A DNA stretch of 18,658 nt from JAAYDF01 sp964511155 (GTDB lineage: Bacteria > Planctomycetota > Phycisphaerae > UBA1845 > PWPN01): positions 1 to 18,658 of the forward strand of contig CAZEEJ010000105.1 of the NCBI GenBank assembly GCA_964511155.1. Reading direction: 5' to 3'. Shown here one piece after another: positions 1 to 7,113 of the stretch. Each line of letters opens with the position of its first letter. The first letter of the stretch is position 1. The notes below the pieces were generated by a model, which saw only the letters and a program-made list of their open reading frames with translations, did not search any database and had not been told where the DNA came from. A program made the position numbers and the translations under genes.

Positions 1-1
1 C

Positions 2-439
2 GCCGACCGCGACGAGTCCCTGGTTACCGCCATGCGGACGGCGCCTGAGTTTGCAGGACCAACCGTCCCGTGCGAGCAAGTGCCCGAAGGACAACCCGCG
101 ACGCTCGATCGGGACGAACCTGTCGACGTGACCGCTCCAGAGCCCCCGGCCGCCGCCAAGCAGGCCGGCCTGGCCGCAGTCCCTGAGCGTCCGACGCTGC
201 CCGTGCTGGCCAACCGCGCCGTCAGCACCTTCGGGCGGTCATCCCCGTCCCCGGAATACGGAATGGGCGCCGCCTCCGCGCCGGGCCCCTTGCCGCTCGT
301 CAGGCGATACCAGGTTGCGGACTTATTCAAAGATGCCGCTGCCGCGCCCGCGGCAGCCGCGACATCGCCCGCTACTCAACCCGCAAATGCACCCGCTTCG
401 CAACCGACTACGCAGCCGGTCTCGCGGCCCGCGTCTTGA
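2..439 (+). CDS. C-terminal part of an unidentified protein with a Pro/Ala/Thr/Gln-rich tail
   Basis: The frame is open from base 2 to a TGA at 437-439, so the gene begins before the window and only its last 145 or so codons are seen. An ATG at 32 exists but nothing marks it as the true start. I do not recognise a domain. The last 40 residues are low complexity: an Ala/Pro stretch followed by repeated TQP/SQP units (ATQPA, ASQPTTQP). Such tails are familiar at the ends of planctomycete exported or regulatory proteins and probably form a disordered linker. It is convergent with the DUF4922 gene and a REP-like hairpin lies 33 bases after its stop. No function is proposed. Confidence 0.55.
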   Translation, partial: ADRDESLVTAMRTAPEFAGPTVPCEQVPEGQPATLDRDEPVDVTAPEPPAAAKQAGLAAVPERPTLPVLANRAVSTFGRSSPSPEYGMGAASAPGPLPLVRRYQVADLFKDAAAAPAAAATSPATQPANAPASQPTTQPVSRPAS

Positions 440-472
440 ATCCGGTGTGACGCCAGCCCCGTTCCAACTTCA

Positions 473-490
473 TGCGAAGCCGCAAGCGGC
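473..490 (+). repeat. REP-like hairpin, copy A
   Basis: The 18-mer tgcgaagccgcaagcggc here is identical to bases 10838-10855. A close reverse-strand copy lies at 7078-7097. The core gccg-caag-cggc can fold as a small hairpin. All three copies lie 16-40 bases downstream of a stop codon, on the strand of the gene just ended, so they may act as a 3'-end element or simply be a dispersed REP-type repeat. Confidence 0.6.
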
Positions 491-545
491 GACCGGCGAG
501 GGTGACACGGGTTATGGCCGAAGGCCCGTTTGGGAGGTGTGTCAA

Positions 546-1547
546 TCAGCTTGTAGCCAGTCGGTCGCGGATCTGGGCGAATTTGCCGGGGCTGAGCAGG
601 ACCTGTTCGTAGACCCGTTCGATGGTGGCGGCCTCGATGCGCTCGAAGTCCGTCTGCCGGGGCGTGATCAGCAGGCCGGCCAAATCAACCGCGCCGGGGC
701 TGATGAGGTACTCGTCGGGACCGTGGCCGTAGAGCGTGGGGCGGTGCGCCCGGCGAGGGTAGACCCAGGCCAGCCACCGGTCCTCGGCCCAGGTGACGAA
801 AAGATTGAGCATCGGCTCGGGCTCGACCGGATGCACCGCGCCCAGCGCATCCACCACCTCGTGCAGACAGCGCGCCATGGCTTCGGCCTCCGCCCCCACG
901 ACGAGCACCACCGGCCGTCTACTCGGACGCGTCACGCCCAGGCGAACCGTGTCGCGGCGAATCCACTCGATCCAGCGCTGCCCGTTCTGGTTGCGGTCCG
1001 CGCACAACTGGGCGGCCAACTCCGCCTCAAAGGGAGTGCCGCCGGCCGGTGCCGCCTGGAAGTGCATGTGATCCGGTGCGGATGCGCCGCACAGCGGGCC
1101 GTTGTAGAACACCGTATAGTGGCCATGCAGGTCCCGGGCCAGCGAGAGCATGGTGGCCAGGTGCGGCCCGATGAGCTGCGGTTCGTGGGCAGTACTGACG
1201 ATGGTGAAATGCGGATCGAAGATCGGTGCGGGGTTGCACAGAATCAGCCAGCCCTGCCGGTAGACCAGCCCCCGTTGCTGGGGCGGCCGATTGGCCGAGC
1301 ACAGGAAGCACGGCCGGGCTGCCAGCGACGCCGCATCCACCTTCGCGCTCGTGCTCACCACGCGGGCCGGATTCCACTGAGTCATCACCCGCGATCCGCC
1401 GACATCGAACGTGCGCGTCAGCGACTGTTTCAACGCCGCCAGCCCCGCGTTCAACTGCGGCCACTCCACGCACTGCCGCCGCCAGAGGTGCAACGCCTGT
1501 TGGTTCAGGGCTCCCGGTGCGACCGAGCAGAGTTCGTCGGCGGTCAT
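546..1547 (-). CDS. DUF4922 family HIT-like protein (nucleotidyl-transferase/phosphorylase type)
   Basis: A 333-residue cytoplasmic protein with no signal peptide. Near residues 78-87 it has RPCFLC followed by NRPPQQ, a Cys-pair motif typical of the DUF4922 family. Around 159-164 it has D-H160-M-H162-F-Q164, the His-x-His-x-Gln catalytic core of the HIT/GalT-like superfamily, where a His forms a nucleotidyl intermediate. By family knowledge this suggests transfer or phosphorolysis of a nucleotide-sugar bond; the substrate cannot be read from sequence. Its ATG overlaps the TGA of the upstream glycosyltransferase by 4 bases (ATGA at 1544-1547), so the two are translationally coupled and probably act on the same sugar. 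The DUF4922 assignment is fairly safe, the reaction is inference. Confidence 0.85.
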   Translation of the reverse strand: MTADELCSVAPGALNQQALHLWRRQCVEWPQLNAGLAALKQSLTRTFDVGGSRVMTQWNPARVVSTSAKVDAASLAARPCFLCSANRPPQQRGLVYRQGWLILCNPAPIFDPHFTIVSTAHEPQLIGPHLATMLSLARDLHGHYTVFYNGPLCGASAPDHMHFQAAPAGGTPFEAELAAQLCADRNQNGQRWIEWIRRDTVRLGVTRPSRRPVVLVVGAEAEAMARCLHEVVDALGAVHPVEPEPMLNLFVTWAEDRWLAWVYPRRAHRPTLYGHGPDEYLISPGAVDLAGLLITPRQTDFERIEAATIERVYEQVLLSPGKFAQIRDRLATS

Positions 1548-3046
1548 CGGGCCGCCCCCCGGTCGAGGTTGGCCTGCTGCCGGGCCAGCACCTCCAACGT
1601 ACGCAGCCGGTCCTTGTAGGTGTCGTGTGCGTTTCGGGCGGCCAGCGGCAGGTTGGAGTCCGTGTTTCCCTCCCAGCGGCGGCAGAGGTACAGCGACTCA
1701 TAGATCCGCCCGATGTCGTAATGCCGGCTCAGTCGCAGACCCATGTAGTAGTCCTCGCCGTAGCTGACGTTCGGGAACGGGTGAGCCCGCAGCCGCTCGG
1801 TGAGGAACGCCCGCGGCGCCCCGAGACCGTTGACCCGCAGCAGGTTGTTTCGCCCGTTGTCCCGCGTCCATTCGCGATGATCGATCAGCCCGGGCGGCAG
1901 ATCCTCGAGGTTGAAGTTGACCACCTTGTACGACCCGACCACCATCGCGTAGGGCCCCTCGTCGATCTTCTCGACGATCAGTCGCAGGGTGTCGGGCGAC
2001 GAGTACAGGTCGTCGGAGTCAAGCTGAACGGCGACCCGACCGCAGGCTTCCGATGAGGCCGCCAGGCTCCAGCACCCGCCGATCAGCAGGTCCGTCGCCT
2101 CCGGAATGAGATGCACCAGCCGCGGCTCCCGGGCCGCCAGTTGCCGCAGCACCGCCGTGGTCCCATCCGTCGAATGGTTGTCCACCACGATCACGTTGTA
2201 GTCGAACGGGGCCTTCTGCTGGAGGGCTGAATGGACCGCATCGGCAATCGTCTTCTCGCGGTTGCGCACCGGGATGACCACGCTGGCCTCGACGGGGAAG
2301 CGTTGGCCATTGGCCGAAGGATGCTCGAACCGCGGCTCAAGCTTCGCCCCGATCCGCGCCAGGTGCGCCGTCACGATCGCCTCCAGCTCCAACTGGGCCT
2401 CGCGGTTGCGCGGGTCCACGTAATCGAAATGCTGCTGACCGGCCGTTCGCTCCTCCGGCCGGCAGGTATAAAGCACCTCCGGCAACCGGACCGGCAAGGA
2501 AATGGCCGACAACCGCAACCGCAGATCGTACAGGGCCCCGCAGGTGGTGTCCGCCAACGGCCCCCAGCGCTTCTCAGCTTCGCGGATGGCCGCCGTGTTG
2601 AAGGCCACCACCGGCCCGAAGTCGAACCCATCCCGCAGGCTGCCGAGCTGGTAATCGATCGTCGGGTGCTCGACCATGCCCTCAGCCGTTTGCTCGCGGT
2701 AGTGACCGTAGAGCATGGACGCACCGACGTCCGTGACCACCGCGGCCATACGCCGCAGGCCGCCCGGCGACGCCAGCACTCCCGCATCGCCGTTGATGCA
2801 GAAGACCACCGGCGTCGAGACCTCCATCAAGGCCTCCCGCCAGCTTTCCCCGTTGAACGGTTGGCCGACCGGAATCCGCACGATCTTGATTTCGCCTTCC
2901 GGCAGCCGGTCAGAGCTGGCCGGCCCGATGAGGACCAGCTTCCGTACGCCCGCCGCAAGCCAGGCAGCCAACGAAGCCTTGACCCACTGCGCCGGCAGTC
3001 GGCCGGCATAAGGAATTACACAGGTGCTGCAAACCAACGCGTCCAT
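1544..3046 (-). CDS. Two-domain family 2 glycosyltransferase
   Basis: A 500-residue cytoplasmic protein. Residues about 253-460 form a classic GT2 (GT-A fold) domain: the ASVVIPVRNRE opening strand, VDNHSTDGT at 288-296, and the metal-binding DSDD at 343-346, then YGEDYYMG as the acceptor-side acidic motif. Residues 1-235 look like a second, degenerate GT-A unit: a lone-strand start, a helix and strand WVKASLAAWLAAGVRKLVLI, and INGDAG near 84-89 where a DXD would sit. The first half may be inactive or use another donor. The start is supported by an AAGGAAAGG ribosome site four bases upstream. It is the first gene of an overlapping pair with the DUF4922 protein, which suggests one glycan or glycoside pathway. 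Acceptor and donor are unknown. Confidence 0.88.
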   Translation of the reverse strand: MDALVCSTCVIPYAGRLPAQWVKASLAAWLAAGVRKLVLIGPASSDRLPEGEIKIVRIPVGQPFNGESWREALMEVSTPVVFCINGDAGVLASPGGLRRMAAVVTDVGASMLYGHYREQTAEGMVEHPTIDYQLGSLRDGFDFGPVVAFNTAAIREAEKRWGPLADTTCGALYDLRLRLSAISLPVRLPEVLYTCRPEERTAGQQHFDYVDPRNREAQLELEAIVTAHLARIGAKLEPRFEHPSANGQRFPVEASVVIPVRNREKTIADAVHSALQQKAPFDYNVIVVDNHSTDGTTAVLRQLAAREPRLVHLIPEATDLLIGGCWSLAASSEACGRVAVQLDSDDLYSSPDTLRLIVEKIDEGPYAMVVGSYKVVNFNLEDLPPGLIDHREWTRDNGRNNLLRVNGLGAPRAFLTERLRAHPFPNVSYGEDYYMGLRLSRHYDIGRIYESLYLCRRWEGNTDSNLPLAARNAHDTYKDRLRTLEVLARQQANLDRGAAR

Positions 3047-3226
3047 CCATCCTTTCCTTCCCGTGACTCGGGTTCATGCCTGCCGATATCGACCAGTCCT
3101 TCGCCCTGGGGATCGCCAGGATTACCGTCAGCGGGGCGCTCATCATCAACGCGCGCCCATCACAAACGAGCGCAGCCAAGCATCATAACCCCGCCCGCCG
3201 TCAGCTTCCAGCCCCCCCCGAACCGG

Positions 3227-3308
3227 GTCAACTGGTTGATGCAGGACCGAGTCAACTTGTTGATGCAGGACCGAGTCAACTTAGGACCGGAGTCAACTTG
3301 TTGATGGA
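3227..3308. repeat. 24-base tandem repeat built on a GTCAAC-NN-GTTGAY dyad
   Basis: Units run 3227-3250, 3251-3274, a shortened 3275-3291 and a partial 3292-3308. Each full unit is a 14-base near-palindrome (gtcaacttgttgat or gtcaactggttgat) followed by the spacer gcaggaccga. Sixteen bases, gcaggaccgagtcaac at 3241-3256, recur exactly in reverse complement at 14768-14783, so this is a dispersed family and not a local slip. Confidence 0.85.
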
Positions 3309-3340
3309 CGTACCGAAGCGTATCTGACGAACAGCAACAA

Positions 3341-3360
3341 GTTGCCTTGGTCCTGGCAAC
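3341..3360. repeat. Hairpin resembling a diverged unit of the 3227-3308 repeat
   Basis: A perfect 6-base stem, gttgcc/ggcaac, encloses the loop ttggtcct. Read on the minus strand, the core CAGGACC-A-AG flanked by GTTG and CAAC matches the neighbouring repeat unit with few changes. It may be an old copy. It also lies downstream of the HAD gene and could help end its transcript. Confidence 0.45.
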
Positions 3361-3373
3361 GCGCTTTGCGCGT
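3359..3373 (-). terminator. Weak hairpin after the HAD gene
   Basis: Acgcgc and gcgcgt pair around a 3-base loop, 5 bases after the HAD stop on the minus strand. There is no U run, so this is at best a weak or factor-assisted 3' end. Confidence 0.25.
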
Positions 3374-3378
3374 CGTAC

Positions 3379-4005
3379 TCACCGCAGTTCCAGCAGCTTG
3401 AGCAGTTCGCCCAGCCGTCGGATCACGAAGCGGGCCTGCTTCGCGTAGTCCGGCACGGGATCGTCGCCGATCATCAGCACGGTCGTCGCCCCGGCCGCGT
3501 TGCCCGACTGTACGTCGAACAGATAATCGCCCACCACCCACGCCGCCGTCGGCAGGACATCCAACTGCCCGCAGACCGCCAGCACCGGATCTGGCGCCGG
3601 TTTGATCGGCCCATCCTCGCGAGTATGCACGATCTCAAAGCTCAGTCCGTGGCGGGCCAGAACCCGCTCCGCCGAGCGGCGGCTGTTCCGCGTCAGCAGG
3701 GCGGTCCGAAGCCCCGCGTGACGGATGTGCGTGACCACCTCGGCCGCGTCCTCCCATAAGTCGCAGGTCTCGGCCGCCTCCTCCTCATACCGCAGCAGGA
3801 TGGTCTCCGCCCGCCGCCGCTCGTCCGCCGTCATCTCCTCCAGCGCTTCCAGGATCGGTGTCCGCGGCTCTGTGGGCAGACCGATTTCCCGCCGAATCGC
3901 ATCGAAGTCAAAGCACGGCCGGGTCAGCGTGCCGTCCATATCGAACAGCACCGCCGTACCATCCCGGCCATCGCCCTCCTGAGCATAATCCCCGTGTGTC
4001 GCCAT
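3379..4005 (-). CDS. HAD-superfamily (subfamily IA) phosphatase, phosphoglycolate-phosphatase-like
   Basis: A 208-residue soluble hydrolase. All four HAD motifs are visible: FDMDGT with nucleophile D22 and D24, LLTRN with T105, the lysine of IKPAPDP (K135), and VVGDYLFD with D160 and D164. The helical insert at 35-95 is the small cap typical of subfamily IA. Phosphate ester hydrolysis is secure; the substrate is not, and a phosphoglycolate or sugar-phosphate role is only the default guess. I chose the ATG at 4005 because upstream residues in the longer frame look like non-coding, repeat-derived sequence and cross the 4038-4153 inverted repeats. It is transcribed divergently from the antiporter gene. 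Confidence 0.88.
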   Translation of the reverse strand: MATHGDYAQEGDGRDGTAVLFDMDGTLTRPCFDFDAIRREIGLPTEPRTPILEALEEMTADERRRAETILLRYEEEAAETCDLWEDAAEVVTHIRHAGLRTALLTRNSRRSAERVLARHGLSFEIVHTREDGPIKPAPDPVLAVCGQLDVLPTAAWVVGDYLFDVQSGNAAGATTVLMIGDDPVPDYAKQARFVIRRLGELLKLLELR

Positions 4006-4037
4006 CTCTCGCGTCCGATCCCCGCTCCCGTTTTCAC

Positions 4038-4057
4038 CCGGGGACTTGCGTCCCCGG
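4038..4057. repeat. Perfect 8-base hairpin in the divergent HAD/antiporter spacer
   Basis: Ccggggac and gtccccgg flank the loop ttgc. A similar but imperfect hairpin built on the same ccggggac/tccccgg arms occurs at 8991-9018, so it may belong to a dispersed family. Confidence 0.5.
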
Positions 4058-4074
4058 CTCAACCTCCCATGTGC

Positions 4075-4153
4075 AAGCCCAGGCATAACCGGCCCGCCAG
4101 CAACCGCTCGCATCACCGGCACGACCTCTGCTGGGCCGGTTATCCCTGGGCTT
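4075..4153. repeat. Long inverted repeat, 21-base arms
   Basis: Bases 4075-4095 and 4133-4153 are reverse complements with a single mismatch, separated by 37 bases. The arms begin aagcccagg and end taaccggccc. The structure sits between two divergent starts (4005 minus, 4210 plus), so it could be a cruciform, an operator pair, or a miniature mobile repeat. No flanking target duplication is obvious. Confidence 0.85.
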
Positions 4154-4209
4154 CCGCGCCCCCGAAAGTACCACGCCCCGCCGCAAAAGACTATACTCCA
4201 CGGCGACTT

Positions 4210-5904
4210 ATGGACTGTCTCACGTCGCACGACACCATGGTCATGTTTCTGGCCCTGGGCACGCTGCTCATTGCCGCACGCGTGCTGGGCGAGTTAGCCA
4301 TGCGCTTCAGTCAGCCGGCCGTCCTGGGCGAGATCCTCGCCGGCGTCATCCTGGGGCCCACCGTGATGGGGGCCATCGCGCCGGGCTTCGTTGATTTCCT
4401 CTTCCCCGCCGCCGGCACCCTCCCCCTGGTGCTCGATGGCTTCACCATCCTGGCCATCACCCTCTTCCTGCTTGTGGCCGGTATCGAGGTCGATCTTTCC
4501 ACCGTCTGGCGGCAGGGACGCTCCGCACTGGTCGTCGGACTCGTCGGCATCGTCTGCCCCTTCGCCCTCGGCTTCGCCGCCGCCTGGTCCGCCCCTCGAG
4601 TCCTCGGCGCAGAGCCCACGGCCGACACGATCATCTTCGCCCTCTTCTTCGCCACCGCCTTGTCCATTTCCGCCCTCCCGGTCATCGCCCGCACCCTCAT
4701 GGACCTCAACCTCTACCGCACCGACCTGGGCATGCTCGTCGTCGCCGCCGCCATCTTCAATGACCTCGTCGGCTGGTTGATCTTTGCCGTGGTCCTGGGC
4801 CTGTTGCCCCAGCCCTCCGCGCATTCGTCTTCGGTCATGCTCACCATCGGGCTGACCGTCGCCTTCACCGCCCTGATGCTCACGGTCGGCCGATGGCTCA
4901 TCCACCGTTCTCTCCCCTGGATCCAGGCCCACACTTCCTGGCCCGGCGGAGTCATGGGCTTTGCACTCGGCCTGGCCTTGCTCGGCGGGGCGCTCACCGA
5001 GTGGATCGGCATCCACCCCATCTTCGGTGCCTTGCTCGTCGGCGTGGCCATCGGCGACTCCGCCCACCTCCGCGAGCACACCCGCACGACGATTGACCAT
5101 TTTGTCTCGTGCTTCTTCGCACCTTTGTTTTTCGCCAGCATCGGCCTGCGGGTCAACTTCGCCGCCCACTTCGACCTGTTCGTCGTCCTGGCGGTCCTGG
5201 CTATCGCCTGCCTCGGCAAGGTCGTCGGCTGCGGCCTCGGCGCCCGGTACGTGGGCATGTCCTGGCGCGAGTCGTGGGCTGTCGGCTTCGGCATGAACGC
5301 CCGCGGCGCCATGGAGATCATCGTCGGCTTGCTCGCCCTGCAGTACGGGCTCATCGGCGAGCGGATGTTCGTCGCCCTCGTCATCATGGCCCTGGTCACC
5401 TCCCTCATCAGCGGGCCGGTCATGCAGCGACTCCTCGGCCTCGCCAAGCCTCCTCGCCTCAGCGACTTCGCCTTGGGCAAGGCCTTCCTGAGGCCCCTGG
5501 CGGCCCGCGAACGCTTCCATGCTATCGACGAACTGGCCACCGCCCTCGCTGCCGCCACGACCGTCGACCTGGACCGCATCAAGACCGCCGTCCGCCAACG
5601 CGAGGAGATGATGCCTACCGGCCTGGGGAATTGGCTCGCCGTCCCCCATGCCCGCATCCCCGGACTCACCCTCCCGGTCATCGCCATCGGGATCTCCGAG
5701 AGCGGCATCGATTTCGACGCCCCCGACGGCGAACCCGCCCGCATCATCTTCCTCATCCTCACCCCCGTGCACGACAATGGCATCCAAGTCGCCATCCTCG
5801 CCGACATTGCCCGGACCTTCGCCACGGCCGAAGTACGCCAGAAGGCGCTCGAGGTGAAGAGCTATACCGAGTTCCTGGCTCTGCTGAAGACCGAAAGGAA
5901 GTGA
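4210..5904 (+). CDS. Cation:proton antiporter (CPA type) fused to a PTS EIIA-like domain
   Basis: A 564-residue inner-membrane protein. Residues 10-410 are a run of about 12 hydrophobic segments with antiporter marks: GEILAGVILGP (38-50), the ion-site pair N184-D185 in AAIFNDLVGW, and MNARGAMEI (362-370). By family knowledge it exchanges Na+ or K+ for H+; an Asn-Asp pair, where electrogenic members have Asp-Asp, points to electroneutral exchange. Residues 421-564 are a fructose-class EIIA/PtsN-like domain that keeps the phosphorylatable His, H480, in WLAVPHARIP. This suggests control of transport by a phosphorelay. I chose the ATG at 4210 since the 72 codons before it cross the inverted repeats and lack membrane character; an ATG at 4237 is also possible. 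Nif3 follows after 3 bases. Confidence 0.9.
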   Translation: MDCLTSHDTMVMFLALGTLLIAARVLGELAMRFSQPAVLGEILAGVILGPTVMGAIAPGFVDFLFPAAGTLPLVLDGFTILAITLFLLVAGIEVDLSTVWRQGRSALVVGLVGIVCPFALGFAAAWSAPRVLGAEPTADTIIFALFFATALSISALPVIARTLMDLNLYRTDLGMLVVAAAIFNDLVGWLIFAVVLGLLPQPSAHSSSVMLTIGLTVAFTALMLTVGRWLIHRSLPWIQAHTSWPGGVMGFALGLALLGGALTEWIGIHPIFGALLVGVAIGDSAHLREHTRTTIDHFVSCFFAPLFFASIGLRVNFAAHFDLFVVLAVLAIACLGKVVGCGLGARYVGMSWRESWAVGFGMNARGAMEIIVGLLALQYGLIGERMFVALVIMALVTSLISGPVMQRLLGLAKPPRLSDFALGKAFLRPLAARERFHAIDELATALAAATTVDLDRIKTAVRQREEMMPTGLGNWLAVPHARIPGLTLPVIAIGISESGIDFDAPDGEPARIIFLILTPVHDNGIQVAILADIARTFATAEVRQKALEVKSYTEFLALLKTERK

Positions 5905-5907
5905 CCC

Positions 5908-7068
5908 ATGCCCGCCGCCCGCCGTCCCGCCCGCTCGTCCACCGCCCGGAGCACCTCAGCGACCACCGTCGGCCAAGTGGCCGATTTGCTTGATATCCTC
6001 GCTCCGCCGCAGCTCGCTCAGCCGTGGGATAATGTCGGACTGCTCGCCGGGGACCGGGCCGCGCGCTGCCGGTCCGTTCTCCTGTGCGTTGATCTGACCC
6101 CGCCGGTGCTGCACGAGGCCGTCGAGGGTCGGTGCCAACTCGCTTTGGTTTACCATCCACCGCTGTTCCGACCTGTTCAGCGCCTGCTCGCCGACAGCAA
6201 GAACACCGACGCCATCGTCTACCGGGCCATCGCCGCGGGCGTGGCCATCTACTCACCACATACCGCCCTGGACGCCGCTCCGGGGGGAACCAACGACGTG
6301 CTCGCCGCCCTGTGCGGCCTGAGCGAGGTTGAGCCATTCGAGTACCCCGCGCCGCCGGTCAGTCGGACCAAGGTCGTGACTTTCGTGCCGCCAGCCCGCG
6401 TGGACCACGTCGCCGGGGCCATGGCCGCCGCCGGGGCCGGTCGGATCGGGGAATACGAACACTGCAGCTACCGCTTGGCCGGGCAGGGCACCTTCTTCGG
6501 CACGGAGTCCACCCAGCCCCGCGTCGGTCGCCGCGGCCGACTCGAAAAAGTGGACGAGATTCGCCTCGAAATGGTCGCTCCGGACCGACTCCTGCCGGAG
6601 ATCATCGACGCTCTGCTGCGCGCCCACCCTTACGAGGAGCCCGCCTACGACTTGTATCCCCTGGCCGAGCCGCCGTCCTTCGGTATCGGGAGGGTTGGAC
6701 GCCTGCCCGCCAGGAGCACGCTTGGTCGCCTCGCCGCCGGGCTCAAGAAGGTCACCAGTTCCAAGGTTGCCGCGATCGTCGGTCGGGCCGGTACCCCGAT
6801 TCGCCGGGCTGCCGTCTGCGTTGGTGCCGCCGGCCGCCTGCCGTTGGAAAAACCCCGCACCGCCGATTGTGACGTGATCGTCACCGGCGAGATTCGTCAT
6901 CACGACGCCCTGGCCATCTTGCGCGCGGGCAAGACTGCCATTGCGCTCGGCCACGCCGAGAGCGAACGCCCGGTCCTTCCGGTGCTCGCCGCTCGTCTCA
7001 AAGCCCGCTTTCCCGGTCTCAGGATCGCCATCAGCCGCCAGGATGTGCCCCCGTTCGTCCCCGCGTGA
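5908..7068 (+). CDS. Nif3/YbgI family dinuclear-metal protein with internal insert domain
   Basis: A 386-residue soluble protein of the Nif3-like (DUF34) family. Metal ligands are visible: H83 in VYHPPLF, H118 and D122 in SPHTALDAAPGGTND, and H349 and E353 in GHAESE near the end. Most bacterial members have His-His at the first motif; here it is Tyr-His (Y82-H83), as I recall for eukaryotic NIF3L1. Residues about 150-260 are the PII/CutA-like insert of the long (YqfO-type) class, with HPYEEPAYDL. The family is annotated as GTP cyclohydrolase I type 2 in places, but its role is unsettled. AAGGAAG at 5895-5901 is its ribosome site and lies inside the end of the antiporter gene, so the two are co-transcribed. 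Confidence 0.9.
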   Translation: MPAARRPARSSTARSTSATTVGQVADLLDILAPPQLAQPWDNVGLLAGDRAARCRSVLLCVDLTPPVLHEAVEGRCQLALVYHPPLFRPVQRLLADSKNTDAIVYRAIAAGVAIYSPHTALDAAPGGTNDVLAALCGLSEVEPFEYPAPPVSRTKVVTFVPPARVDHVAGAMAAAGAGRIGEYEHCSYRLAGQGTFFGTESTQPRVGRRGRLEKVDEIRLEMVAPDRLLPEIIDALLRAHPYEEPAYDLYPLAEPPSFGIGRVGRLPARSTLGRLAAGLKKVTSSKVAAIVGRAGTPIRRAAVCVGAAGRLPLEKPRTADCDVIVTGEIRHHDALAILRAGKTAIALGHAESERPVLPVLAARLKARFPGLRIAISRQDVPPFVPA

Positions 7069-7077
7069 ACCCCCGCC

Positions 7078-7097
7078 GCCGCTTGCGGTTTCACACG
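7078..7097 (-). repeat. REP-like hairpin, copy C
   Basis: On the minus strand this reads cgtgtgaaaccgcaagcggc, differing at two of 20 positions from the copy at 10836-10855. It begins 16 bases after the UVR gene's stop, on that gene's strand, and lies between the convergent Nif3 and UVR genes. Confidence 0.55.
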
Positions 7098-7113
7098 ACT
7101 CCCCAGGAAGCGC

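Larger units (their letters stand above)
3047..3378. other. 332-base intergenic stretch with repeats
   Basis: No credible gene is present. The part next to the glycosyltransferase (3047-3220) should carry its promoter, but I see no box close to consensus. Bases 3227-3308 hold a 24-base tandem repeat. Bases 3341-3373 hold two short hairpins in a row just downstream of the HAD gene on its strand. Confidence 0.6.

Noticed and set aside
315..1619. A 434-codon plus-strand frame opposite the DUF4922 gene
   Set aside because: The product is Arg/His/Gln-rich and lacks domains; the minus strand carries the HIT-type and Cys-pair motifs.
3227..3308. Possible CRISPR array
   Set aside because: The repeated units adjoin with no unique spacers, are 24 bases long and few, and no cas gene is nearby.
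3994..4209. N-terminal extension of the antiporter to 3994 and of the HAD protein to 4230
   Set aside because: Both extensions overlap each other and cross the inverted repeats, and neither looks like the family's N-terminus.
4294..5787. A 497-codon open frame on the minus strand opposite the antiporter
   Set aside because: Its product is almost wholly Asp/Glu/Gly/Ala, the antisense shadow of a GC-rich membrane gene with C in third positions. The plus-strand product has clear antiporter and EIIA motifs.
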